A stretch of DNA of 64,000 bases from Juglans regia (Eukaryota; Streptophyta; Magnoliopsida; Fagales; Juglandaceae). Numbering within the stretch: position 1 is the stretch's first letter; every line of letters starts with the position of its first letter. The stretch lies in NCBI RefSeq assembly GCF_001411555.2, contig NC_049916.1, positions 124,001-188,000 on the forward strand, read 5' to 3'. A program made the position numbers and the translations under genes. The notes beneath the pieces are model-generated. The model saw nothing but the letters and a program-made list of their open reading frames with translations. It did no database searches and had not been told where the DNA came from. Shown piece after piece: positions 37,301 to 49,300 of the stretch.

Positions 37301-40300
37301 CCGATGCAGACTTGTGGAAGAAGAGAGAAAAATCATACTGACTCTGTGTAAAACTTAAGGTAAGAAGTGTACTGCGAAATTTCTCAAACCAAGCCTGGGG
37401 AGCTTGTTTGAGCCTATACAAAGAACGCTTTAGCTTACAGACATCATGAGAAAAAGAAGTAGTCATACCAGAGGGAAGGTTCATGTAGATCTCTTCTTGG
37501 AGATCACCATGAAGAAAGACGTTCTTCACATCCATTTGATGCAGATGCTACGACTGTGAAGCGGCAATAGCTAAGATGGTTCAAACTGTGGTCATTTTGG
37601 CAACAGGAGCAAATGTCTCCTCATAATTAATCCCATATTCCTGTTTGTTACCTAGAACTACTAGGCGAGCTTTGTATTGGTCCAAAGAGCCATCAGAATG
37701 AAGCTTTACAGAGAAAACCCATTTACTCCCAGTAGGCTTGACTGTAGGGGGACAAGGAACAATATCCCAAGTGTGATTCTCCTCAAGTGCTTGAAGTTCT
37801 GTTTGCATTGCATTTGGCCAACACTCATGTTCCATGGCCTGTTTGTAGCAAGAGGGAATGGAAGTAGAGGATAAGGTAGCCACAAGAGAGATAGGGGAGG
37901 AGAAACCATACCGATCAGGGGGTCTAGAAGGGCGAGTAGACTGGTGAAGAGTGGTGGAAGCAGGATTAGGAGCCAAGTCAAGATCTTGAGGGGGCACAGA
38001 GGAAGTGGAACCAGGCTCATGTCGACTACATCTTTCATATACAAAACCAGGTTTGAACCTTTCCACAATCATTAGAGAATCAGAGAAGCTAGGCATAAGA
38101 GATAAAGATGAAGATGACAACTCAACATGAGATGAAAAGAAATATTGATTTTCAAAGAAAACCACATTCCTAGAAACCCGTATACGATGAACATGGGATC
38201 ATAACAGACATAACCCTTTTGAGGTATAACATAACCAAGAAAAGCACACTTAATAGATTGAGCAGTAAGTTTATGTCGTTCATGAGCAGGGAGATGCACA
38301 AAACAAACACAACCAAATACCCGAAGATTAAAATATGAAAAAAAATGGCCAAACAACTTAAAGAAAGGAGAAACATGATTTAATGTAGGAGAGGGTAAGC
38401 GATTGATCAAATGAACCGAAGTAGAAAGCGCTTCACACCAAAAACGAGGAGGAACAGATGATTCAAGTAAAAAAGTTCCTACCACATCAAGAAGGTGACG
38501 ATTTTTCATCTCAGCAACATCATTTTGCTGTGCTGTGGTGTTGAAAGACAAGAACGCTGAGAGATGATCCCTTTGCTTTGAAAAAAGTCTTGAAACTCAT
38601 TAGACATGTATTCTCCACTAGAATCAGAGCGCAAGACCTTGATGCTGGCTGAGAATCGAGTCTCAAGGAAGTGCAAGAAAACGCTTAAATACTGAAAAAA
38701 CTTTGGCCTTAGCTCGAAGGAAGTAAACCCAAGTAAAGCGACTAAAGTCACCAATGAAAGTAACAAAGTACTTGTAATGCGCATGAGAAATAACATGTGC
38801 AATCCCCCAAACATCACTATGAATAATATCGAAACATTGTGAGGCACAAGATGGATGATGAAGAAATGGTAGAACTTTACTTTTGCCAAGTTTGCATGAT
38901 GTACAATAAAAAGAAAGATCAAGAGAAGAACATGTTTTATGTCCCAATAAACCAGAATTAAATAAAGTACGAAGTACATCAGAGTAGGGGTGCTACCCAC
39001 CCCCCGCCCCGCCCCTCATGGGGGGTGGGGGGTGGGTTTTTCACCCATTTCCCCTCGGGATGAGGGGCGGGCTACGAATTAAACAAAGTACAGTACATCA
39101 GAGTAGTGCACCCATGGGGGGGGGGTGGGGTTTTCACCCCTTTCCCCCGCCCTCGGGATGAGGGGCCCCACCCCTCTGGGCGGGGTGCGGGGCGGATTCT
39201 CAATCCACCCAGCATCTATCTACTTAAAAAAAAACACTACATTTTACTTGGTTTAAAAATTATTTCTAAATCCAAAAGTAATTAAAAATACATTTTTAGA
39301 CCCAAATTATAAATTTAAATTTTGTAAATATGACTATAATTTAAAAACTATGTAATTTTTAAATTTGCTAGCATATTGTGTAAATTGTAGTATATTAGTT
39401 TTTAAACTATGTAGTTTTTAAATTTGCCAGTGTATATTTTGTAAACAAGTCTAACAAATTGTAATATATATTTATATATACACAATTTGTAAAATGTAAA
39501 TATATATTTATGTTTATATATATATAATAATATATATATATAAATATAAGCGGGAGAAATGCGGGGCCCTCCCCGCCACCTGCCCCGTTAGGGGCCCTAG
39601 ATGAGGGGAGGGGCAGCGGGGCCCCACTGCCCACCCCTGCATTAGAATTTGGGTGGCTTAGACGTCCATGCCACATCTTATTTCCAGAACCAACAACATT
39701 ACATGCAAAGAAAAGTAAAGGAAAATTAGGAATAATAGTGGAAGGAGAAACGTGAGGAGGAAAGAGTCGTCCCACTTTAGGCCCCTTTGCGATTATCTTC
39801 CCTGACACTTAATCCTGCACAACAGAACTAGAATGAGAGAAATGAACATTACAATTATTATCAACCAATTGACCAATATAAATAAGATTTGTGGAGAGGT
39901 CAGCAGATACAAAAACATCAGTTAAGGAAGAGGAAAGATCACCAATAACACTAATAGGCAGAGAATGCCATCAGCAGTGTTAATTTTCATATGCCCATCA
40001 TAATTTCTGACATTTGAAAGAGGAACAACAGTATTGGTCATATGGTTAGAGGTGCTGGAGTCAAAATACCATGACTTAGAAGAAGCTTTATGATTACCTG
40101 AGAGCCCAAAGGCAGAAAAAGCAGAAATGATCATCTGTTGTACCATTTCAGGAGTGAGTGTGTTCAGGTTTGCTAAGGCTGTAGGAATAGGAATAGTAAC
40201 AATCAGCGAGGCAGCAGGCAATGCAGCAAAACTAGAGGCACCAGCGGAGGTATGATAAGCAGTACCCTGCTTCCTTTCAGGTCGAATGGGACAAGCAGAG

Positions 40301-43300
40301 ATGATATGACCCTGTTTCTCGCAATAGTTACAGAACTTCTTGGGGCAATCCCGAGCAATATGACCAAAAGCTTTACAACTAAAACACTGGACAACATGCA
40401 TATCTCTACCCTTATTCCTCCCTTGAACTACATAAGCCACAGTAACAGGTGCACTAGCATTAGCCCGATGTTCCACGGCAGCCTGAGTTACTATATGCTG
40501 CTCCTCATGAAGAAGTTCACTCAAACAAACATCTAGAGATGGTACAGGATGACGATTCATTAGATTAGAACAGACAATTTCAAAATCGGAACGGAGCTTC
40601 ATCAAGAATTGATCTCTCTTGCTTGTTTCATGCACTGCTTGAACGACAGAGAGAGCTACAGCGGGAACATTAGCATAAACAATGTCTGAATCATTAGCCC
40701 AAAGATTTTGAAAAGCAGAAACATATTCCTCAATGGAGAGACTTCCCTGTGTGAAATTAGCCATCTCATACTCCAATTGAAAACGCCGAGCCGTGTTGTC
40801 CTGATTGTAAACCTTGTTGAGGTAATTCCACATGTTAGCGGCAGTTTTATAAGGCCTCAGATTGAGAACAATGGTGAGGCTCAATGGAGCCAAGGATCCA
40901 GATAATGACCCTCGCATCCTTGATTTCCCACTTTGACAAAGCCGCAACATCTCGAGGCGCGGGATCACTCCCATCAATATGACCCCAGAAACTCCCAAGC
41001 AGAATAATTTTTGCCAGTAAATCTAATATGGAACGATTCTAACTTATTTGATGACATGATTCACCCGAGAGACAGAAAAAAATAGTCCACCAAAAAGCTG
41101 TTGCGAGAAGCAAAAGTATATATTGTGCCGAGAACACCCAGACCAGAAAAGACAAACAGAAGTTGCCGACAGTTGACTCACACCAGAAAGTATAATTAGA
41201 AGATGTAGAAAAAAAAGGAGCCACGCAAGAACAACAAAAAAATTGCACCAAAAAAACTATCACAAACCAGAAACGGAACAGACTGCACCGACGTGCAGAG
41301 GAGAACTAGAAATTGCCATAAAGGGTGCCGATATGCACCCTGGAACCAGAAATAGTCAACTGAGGCACCGAGAACCACAAACCAACCAGTCTATTGTGTG
41401 GAGAAATCTTCCCCACAAGCCCTTGGCACCTCCATAGAACTCCAACACACCCCCCTTGTCAAATTGGATTGAATGACCTCTTTGTGAGGGTTCTCCTCAT
41501 TATATAGAATGATATCACTAATTACAAGGCTGAAAATCAGCCATTACAACAATCAAATCTAACTAAATAAGGAAACTATAAAGGTCCTACTAATTTACAC
41601 AATCATGGCTACGATCAAGCTATTTACAACTTCAAAATATTGTCTAAATAAGGAATACAAAATATTGCCTAAATAAGGAAGGTATGACTAAAATCTGTAC
41701 AATGATAACTACATTCCTGCTGACATCCCCCCTCAAATTGATGCTGGTTGGTCAAGAAGCATCAATTTGCCTACAAGAAACTGATGACGTTGTCGTGTCA
41801 TGGCCTTGGTAAACACATAAGCTATCTGGAGGTCAGTGGAAATATGAGGAAGAGAAATAATACGAGATTCCAAGACTTCTCGAATGGAATGATAGTCCAC
41901 CTCAATGTGTTTTTTACGCTCATGAAAGACGGGATTGGTAGCAATCTGAATGGCACTAATATTGTTAGCATGGAGAGGAGTAGGATTCGACTGAGCACAA
42001 CCAAGCTTAGCTAGGAGCCCACGAAGCCAGAGAATCTCTAAACAAGCAGCTGACATTGCACAGTATTTAGATTTAGTGGAAGATTTAGAGACATGATTCT
42101 GTTTCTTGCTCTTCCAAAAGATCAAAGAGTCACCAAGAAACATGTACCAACTCGTGACAGATCGTTGTGTACCAGGAGATTCGGCCCAATCAACATCATT
42201 ATAAACAACAAGGCGAAGAGGAGTCCCAGCGGGGAATAACAAACCACAGCCAGGGGACCCTTGAAGATATCTAATAATGCGACGAACAACAGCTAGATGT
42301 AGATGACTTGGAGCCTGCATGAACCGACTAACTTGCTGGACAATAAAAGAAATATCAAGTCGAGTAATAGCCAAATAGTTCAGTCTACCCATTAACTGTC
42401 AAAACACAGTCGGGTCAGAAAGGAGATCTTCCTCCTCACAATGATACTTTGTGTTCAGTTCTAGAGGAGTATCCACAGAAGAAGTATCCTGAAGGCAAGC
42501 AAAAGTAATCAAATCCCGAGTGTATTTATGTTGATTAAGAAAAATGCCGGATGAATCAGTATGAACTTCCAACGCCAAGAAGTACGGAAGAGGACCAAGA
42601 TCCTTCATATGAAACGAGGCCTAAAGATGTTGCTGCAATTGAGTAATCAAAGTGGAATCCACCCTCGTAATAACAATATCATCAACATAAACCAGAAGAA
42701 GAACAATACCAGTGGATGTCTTGCAGAGAAACAGAGAGGAGTCATATTGACTTTGCTTAAAGGAAAGCTGAAGCAAGGTGGATCTAAATTTATCAAACCA
42801 TGCTCGGGGAGCTTGTTTCAGCCCATATAACGAGCATTTCAACTTACAGACATCCAAGGAAGAAGAAGATGGCAGTCTAGGTGGAGTGGTCATGTAGATA
42901 TCTTCTTTGAGATCACCGTGAAGAAAGACATTTTTGACATCCATTTGATGAAGGGGCCAACCTTGGGAGGCAGCAATAGATAGAACAGTCCGCACTGTAG
43001 TCATCTTGGCAATCGGAGCAAAAGTCTCCTTATAGTCCACCCCATACTTTTGTTTATTGCCAAGTGCAACCAACCGTGCCTCGAGTCCCATCAGAACATA
43101 GCTTAATCGAGTAAACCCACTTGCAACCGATGACCTTAACAGTAGCAGAACAAGGAAGAACATCCCATGTGTGATTTTCCTGGACAGCCCAAAGTTCTTC
43201 AGCAATCGCCTCACGCCAACATTCATGTTTAACTGCCTCGGAATATCCTAATGGAATGGGAATTGAAGACAAAGTAGCATGGAGAAAGGTATGTGAAAAA

Positions 43301-46300
43301 CCATACCGATCAGGGGGAGGTGATATTCTGGTCGAACGTCAAGGAACTGTGTGGAAGTGCGGATCACCAGTAGAAGAGGCAGTCTGAGCAGGGTCAGATG
43401 GCAAATTCAGGCTCAGGAAGGGGCAAAGTTGGTCATCGTCGCTCATACACAAGCCTAGGTTTGAATCGGTCAAGAGAAGAAGTCAAGTTATCAAAATACA
43501 GCAAAACATGCATCTAAGGTAAAGACTCAACATGAGTAGAAAAGAACATTGATTTTCAAAGAAAACAACATGACGAGAAATACGAAATCTGTTAGAGCAT
43601 GGATCATAGCAAACATAGCCTTTGTGTGAAATACTATAACCCATAAAAGCGCACCTAACAGATTGATCAGATAATTTATGACGTTCATGGGATGGCAAAT
43701 GAACAAAACAAACACAACCAAAAGTATGCATATCAAGATAACGAGGGTGCTGATGATAAACACGAAAGTAAGGAGTGTCAAAATTCAAGACACTAGAAGA
43801 CAATTTATTAATTAAATAAACCGCCGTAGACAAGGCTTCGACCCATAATTTAGGCGGAACAGAGGATTGAAGTAATAACGTACGAACAACATCCAACAAA
43901 TGTCTATTTTTTCATTCAGCAACACCATTTTGTTGAGGTGTATAAGGACAATAGTGCTGGGAAATAATGCCTTTTTGTTGGAAAAACTCACGAAACTCAC
44001 GAGACATATATTCGCCACCTGAATCATACTTTAAAGTTTTGATCCCTGACGAGAATTGAGTCTCAACGTAGGCAATGAATTGTTGAAAGACAAAGAAAAC
44101 CTCAGATTTAGAGCATAGAAAATAAATCCAGGTATACTTGGTATAATCATCAATGAAAGTAACAAATTATTTATAATTTGCATGTGAAATGATAGGAGAA
44201 ATTCCCCACACATCACTATGATTCACATCAAAACTCCGTTCAACACGACTACCATGAGAGGTAAATGAGAGGGACTTACTATTACCTATTTTGCATGTGG
44301 AGCAATCAAAAGAAAGATGAGATGAAAATTGATCTTTATTGCCCAACAAACCAGAGTTTATTAAATAAGATAAAACAACAGAGTTAGGATAACCCAATCG
44401 TTTGTGCCATACTTCACCCTTATTGTTTACAGTGTTACAAGCTAAAGAAATAACAGCAGGAATGGAAAAATGCGAAGGAAACAATTGTCCAACTTTAGGC
44501 CCCTTCGTGAGTATCTTCCCCGACACCTGATTCTGCGCAAGACAACCATCATGAGAAAAACGAATATCACAGTTGTTATCAACCAACTGGCCTACTGAGA
44601 TAAGACTAGCAGAAAGCTCCAAAGGTACAAAAACATCTCTAACTGTGGAATTAACATCACCAACAACATGAATAGGTAACTGACTACCATTAGCAATCTG
44701 AATATGCGACGATCCATTATAAGTCCAAACATTGCTAAGAGTGTCAGAAGAACTAGTCATGTGATTAGACGCACCAAACTCAACAAGCCAAGATAAGGAT
44801 GGTAGTGAACCGTTACCTTGCAGCCCTAAGGCTGAAAATGCTGAAATAATCTTTCGTTGAACCATCTCAGGAATAAGAGCAGATGAATCACCAACAATAG
44901 CAGAGTTAGTGCAAGTAGATGGACTCACAATGGCCTGATAAGCATTAGCCTGACGATTCTGGGGACATATAGGACATTCTTTGATAATATGCCCTGACTT
45001 CTTACAATAGTTGGAAGATTTCCTTGCACAGTGGGCAGCAATATGGCCGTATTCCTTGCAGCTGAAACATTGAACTTTCTGCATCTCTCGTCCCTTGCCT
45101 TTACCGTGAGCCGCATAAGCCACTGCATATGGTATCATTTTGTCTTGCTGGTACGTGGCCTGGGTGGCAAGACGCTGCTCCTCACGAAGTAACTCCCCAA
45201 AACAAACGTCCAAAGAAGGCAATGGATCACGGTTCATCAAATTGGAGCGAGTGGCCTCAAATTCAGGTCGTAACTTCATTAAAAATTGATCTCGTTTGCT
45301 TTGTTCATGAACTTCCTTGCACAATAGAGAGATTCTTTCAGTACATTGGCATAAGTCATATCAGTAAATTCTCCCCAGAGATTATTAAACCAAGAAAAAT
45401 AGTTTTGAATGGAGAGATCACCCTGAGTGTAACTGGCGATCTCGTACTCTAACTGAAAATGTTGGGCAGAATTGTCTTGATTATACACTTTCCTTATGTA
45501 TTCCCACACAGTTTTAGCAGTCTTATAAGGCCTCAGATTGATAACAATAAGAGGATCAACAGAGCCTAAAGTTCATGCTATCACCCTAGCATCTTTGATC
45601 TTCCACTGAGCCAACTTAGAAAGCTCAGTAGGAGCGGGATCACTACCATCTATATGACCCCATAATTCTTTCCCCAAAACAAATAAGCGAAATTGAAATT
45701 CCCATGCAGAATAATTCTTATCCGTGAATTTCACAGCAAAGGAGTCTGAAGACATGATGCTCATAAAAAAAAAAAAAAACAGCCAAGAAGAATACCTGCC
45801 CACATACCTACTGAGCACCAAGGTTCTGATGGGTTTACTCAGAATATCAGGAAGTGAAAATGTCGAGAACCAAAAGGACAGAACTACTGTGAACCAAAAA
45901 ACAACACAGAACTGCCGTGAACCAAAAAACTCCACAGAACTGCCGAGAACTCCAAAGCCTCCATAGAAACTGCCAAGAACCCCAAAGCTTCCACAGAAGC
46001 TGCCGAGAACCCCAAAGCTGGCACAGAAACTGCAGAGAACCACAAGCCCAGACCGTGCCAACAGTGCCGGGAACAAAAAAAAAATCTCCAAGGTGTAGCA
46101 GCCCAGCAACGACGAAGAGACAAAAAATCCTCACACAGTGCCAACAGTAGAAACACTATCGTCCCCCAATGAAAAACAAATTCTAACGAGAAAGCACCAG
46201 AAATATTTGGTAAGTTATGGCTCTGAAACCATGTCAAATTGGATTGAATGACCTCTTTGTGAGGGTTCTCCTCATTATATAGAATGATATCACTAATTAC

Positions 46301-49300
46301 AAGGCTGAAAATCAGCCATTACAGCAATCAAATCTAAATAAGGAAGCTATAAAGGTCCTACTAATTTACACAATCAAGGCTATGATCAAGCTATTTACAG
46401 CTACAAAATATTGTCTAAATAAGGAAGGTATGACTAAAATCTGTACAGTGATTTTACTTATAAAAAAAAAAAAAATCTGTACAGTGATAACTGCATTCCA
46501 CTGACACCCCCGGTCAACGTTCTCCCATGTTTGGAATCAATTGCCATTTTCCAAAAGGCCTCCTCATGGTTATACTGCCAACCCAACACTCGAAATCGGA
46601 GGGCATACCTTGCCCCCACTTAACTAAATGAACTTTCAACCATATCACCTAATTTTTTCCATAGGAAATCATGTTGGAGCTTCTCAATGCAATTCACCAC
46701 GCCAAAAGCTAATAGAAACAATGATAAAAATTTAGTCAGCAAATTGGACAAAGTGCTCTTAATTAAGGTAGTCATATAACCTTTCGACAAATACATTTTC
46801 TTCCAACTTGCCAACCCATGCTTGATTTTCTCAATCACTATGTCCCAAATAGATTTAGCCTTAAAAGGAGGCACCCAAGGAAAGCAAAGGTACTTCATGG
46901 GAAGGGAAGATAGCTTACACCCCGAGGTGTAAGCCAAACTCTGAAGATTGTGGACATTTCCAATTGGGACCAATTTAGACTTGGATAAATCCACCTTTAA
47001 GCCAGAAACGGCTTCAAAGCATAGTAGAGTGCCCTTCGTGAGTGAATTTGGCTTTGCTCTAACATCACAAGAAATCAATGTATCGTTAGCAAACAATAAA
47101 TGGGAAATGTTGAGGGTTCCCCAATTAAAACCTCCTACCAAGAAGCCCGACATAAAGCCACCTCCAACCATAGCTAACATCATTATGCTAAAGGGTTCCA
47201 TTACATTGATGAACACTAGAGGAGACAAAGGGTCACCCCTCCTCAGTCCACAAAAACCATTGAAGAAGCCAACTGGAGTGCCACTTTCCCAAATGGATAA
47301 CCTAAAGGTGGAGATGCAATACCTAATTAATGAACACCATCCTTCCCCAAATCCACACCTCTCAAGCAAGAATTGCTAGTTGACTTGATCATAAGTCTTT
47401 TCCATATCCAACTTGCATAAAGTACCTAGTTTACCTGATTTTATTATCTATCCAAACATTCATGCAATAAGAATTGAATCCATGATTTTTCTTCTTCTGA
47501 TAAATGCATTTTTTGGCTTCAATATACCCCAAAACCTCACTCAAGCGATTAGCTAGGACCTTGGATGTTATCTTATATCCCCATTAGCTAGGCTATAGTC
47601 CTTAATATCCGAAGCCCCAACTTTCTTGGGTATGATTGCAATAAAGGTGGCATCGATACCTTTCTCGAATTTCCCAAACAAGAAAAATCTGAAAAAAACC
47701 ATCATAATATCTTCCTTCCCCACATCCCAAAAGGATTGGAAGAAAGCAAAAGTGAATCCATTCAGGGCAGGTTGGACTGTAGGGCTTTGGTGAAAAGGAT
47801 CGTTCATGTGCTAGAAACTGGACATGTAATTGCCCATCCCGTGCAAAGAGGCTCCAATTGATTAAAACAATTATTTCTTTCCATTCAATCATACTAGTCA
47901 GCCCTATTAATTTTGCGTCAGTGTGTCATCAAGCAAGCGGACAAACACTAAGATTCTTTTTATGGTAGGGGAGTGAACATAGCCATGTTTGCCTACTGAA
48001 AAGGGAAGGAGATCTCTGTTTAACTTGTTTGAAAAACTAGATCCTAGCTGCATTGTTGAAGCACTTGCAGCACACTCTGACTGATATGGATGAGTCTATG
48101 TGTGTGATGGAGTTAAGGCCTATATACTCAAGAACAAATGTCTTTGGGATTTACTAAGGAATAAAAGGCTTTGTGATTTGAAATCCCCAAGGGATTGCAC
48201 TTGGACCTGGCAAAAAATCCTCAAACTTAGACACTTGGCGCATAATAGGGTCATGCATATAGTGGGTGATCGAGCTTCCACCTTTTTATGGCTGGACAAC
48301 TGGCCCCCTTTGGGCTCCATTATCCAAAGAGTCAATAGAGGTTCTCTAGACATCGATCAATCTATCATAAGCCGCTCTGTCATTTTTTATTTTTGGTCGT
48401 TTAATCACACTTGGAATTATGTATTAAGGTCCAGGAAGTTATTAACAGGATAGAGTGGAGTCGGCCCTGGGGAGCTCCAAAATGTATGCTCAAGTATAGC
48501 TAGAGAAGTGCATTGGGATGTAAACCAAATCCCATATAAAGTGATAGGGTACAGTGGACGGTAGATCCCAAGGGTACCTTCTCTATTAACAGGAATCTAT
48601 TTGTTCCAAAGATCCTAAGGTGCAATGGTACAAGCTTGTTTTGCCATTTGAGATTGGGATTGGGCCACGTTTTTTCCGTTAACGTTGATGGACAGAAACC
48701 TTAAGGAAGGGTCCTATGTCTAAATAACTCATATCACAGGGTATTATTCCTAAAACAAATTGCACAGAGACACAAACCTAAGTCAGCCATAGCACAGGAT
48801 ATAATAGTTCAAGTTGGCTTTGAAAATGGATTGATATTGGATTGCTCTTGTCAGCTTAGAAGTCAGTACTTACAATCTTGAAATTTTTATATATTTTGAT
48901 TGAACAATGTATTTTAATTTGGTTATAATTATCAATTTTTTTTTATGAGTGCCTATTAGGTATCATATATGCGTGTATTAAGTAAGCAGAAGAGAATTTT
49001 ATAAAATGTTATGTTTAAACATTCGTGGTAGCTGTTCTAGTTTTGATATTTTTTAATAAAAAATCTGTTTTTACTATAAAATTTTATTTATTATTTAAAT
49101 AAGGGTTAAGTACTAAAATAGTCTTTGTGGTTTGCCTCTAAGACAGATTAGTCCATAAGTTTTAATTTTGGACATTTTAGTCTTTATACTTTCAACTTTG
49201 ATCTAATTAATCATTTCATCACTATTCCGTTAGTCATCTACTAGAAGTGCCAGATCAACACCAATAAATATTGGGCATGTGCATCATATTTTAAAAATTA

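Larger units (their letters stand above)
36339..41456 (-). mobile_element. Copia B: decayed Ty1/copia element without visible 5' LTR
   Basis: A polypurine tract (- strand AATTTGAGGGGGGA) at about 36339-36353 abuts an LTR end TGTTACCGCA whose body extends left of 36338; its outer boundary was not found. The internal region runs to 41456, where copia C's 3' LTR begins. No matching 5' LTR or tRNA primer site was found on the right, so the element is 5'-truncated. It resembles copia C in its proteins but has an unrelated LTR. It is antisense to the host gene. Confidence 0.8.
41457..46506 (-). mobile_element. Copia C: Ty1/copia element with both LTRs
   Basis: LTRs lie at 41457-41725 (269 bp, 3' LTR) and 46232-46506 (275 bp, 5' LTR), both with TG...CA ends. 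The right LTR contains an extra A-rich segment with a short CTGTACAGTGA duplication near 46435-46490. A primer site TGGTTTCAGAGCC (- strand, 46219-46231) differs from the usual tRNA-iMet site by one base. A polypurine tract (- strand CATCAATTTGAGGGGGGA) abuts the 3' LTR. Flanking bases are CCCCT left and CCCCC right, a weak target duplication. It directly abuts copia B on the left and LINE sequence on the right. Confidence 0.9.

Noticed and set aside
41457..41725. Reading this LTR as the 5' LTR of copia B (tandem LTR array)
   Set aside because: No tRNA primer site follows it on the B side, and copia B's own 3' LTR end (TGTTACCGCA) is unrelated.
45724..46237. Cys/Phe-rich and Gln/Pro-rich open frames in the copia C leader
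   Set aside because: They are produced by the 30-bp tandem repeat and overlap each other on both strands.
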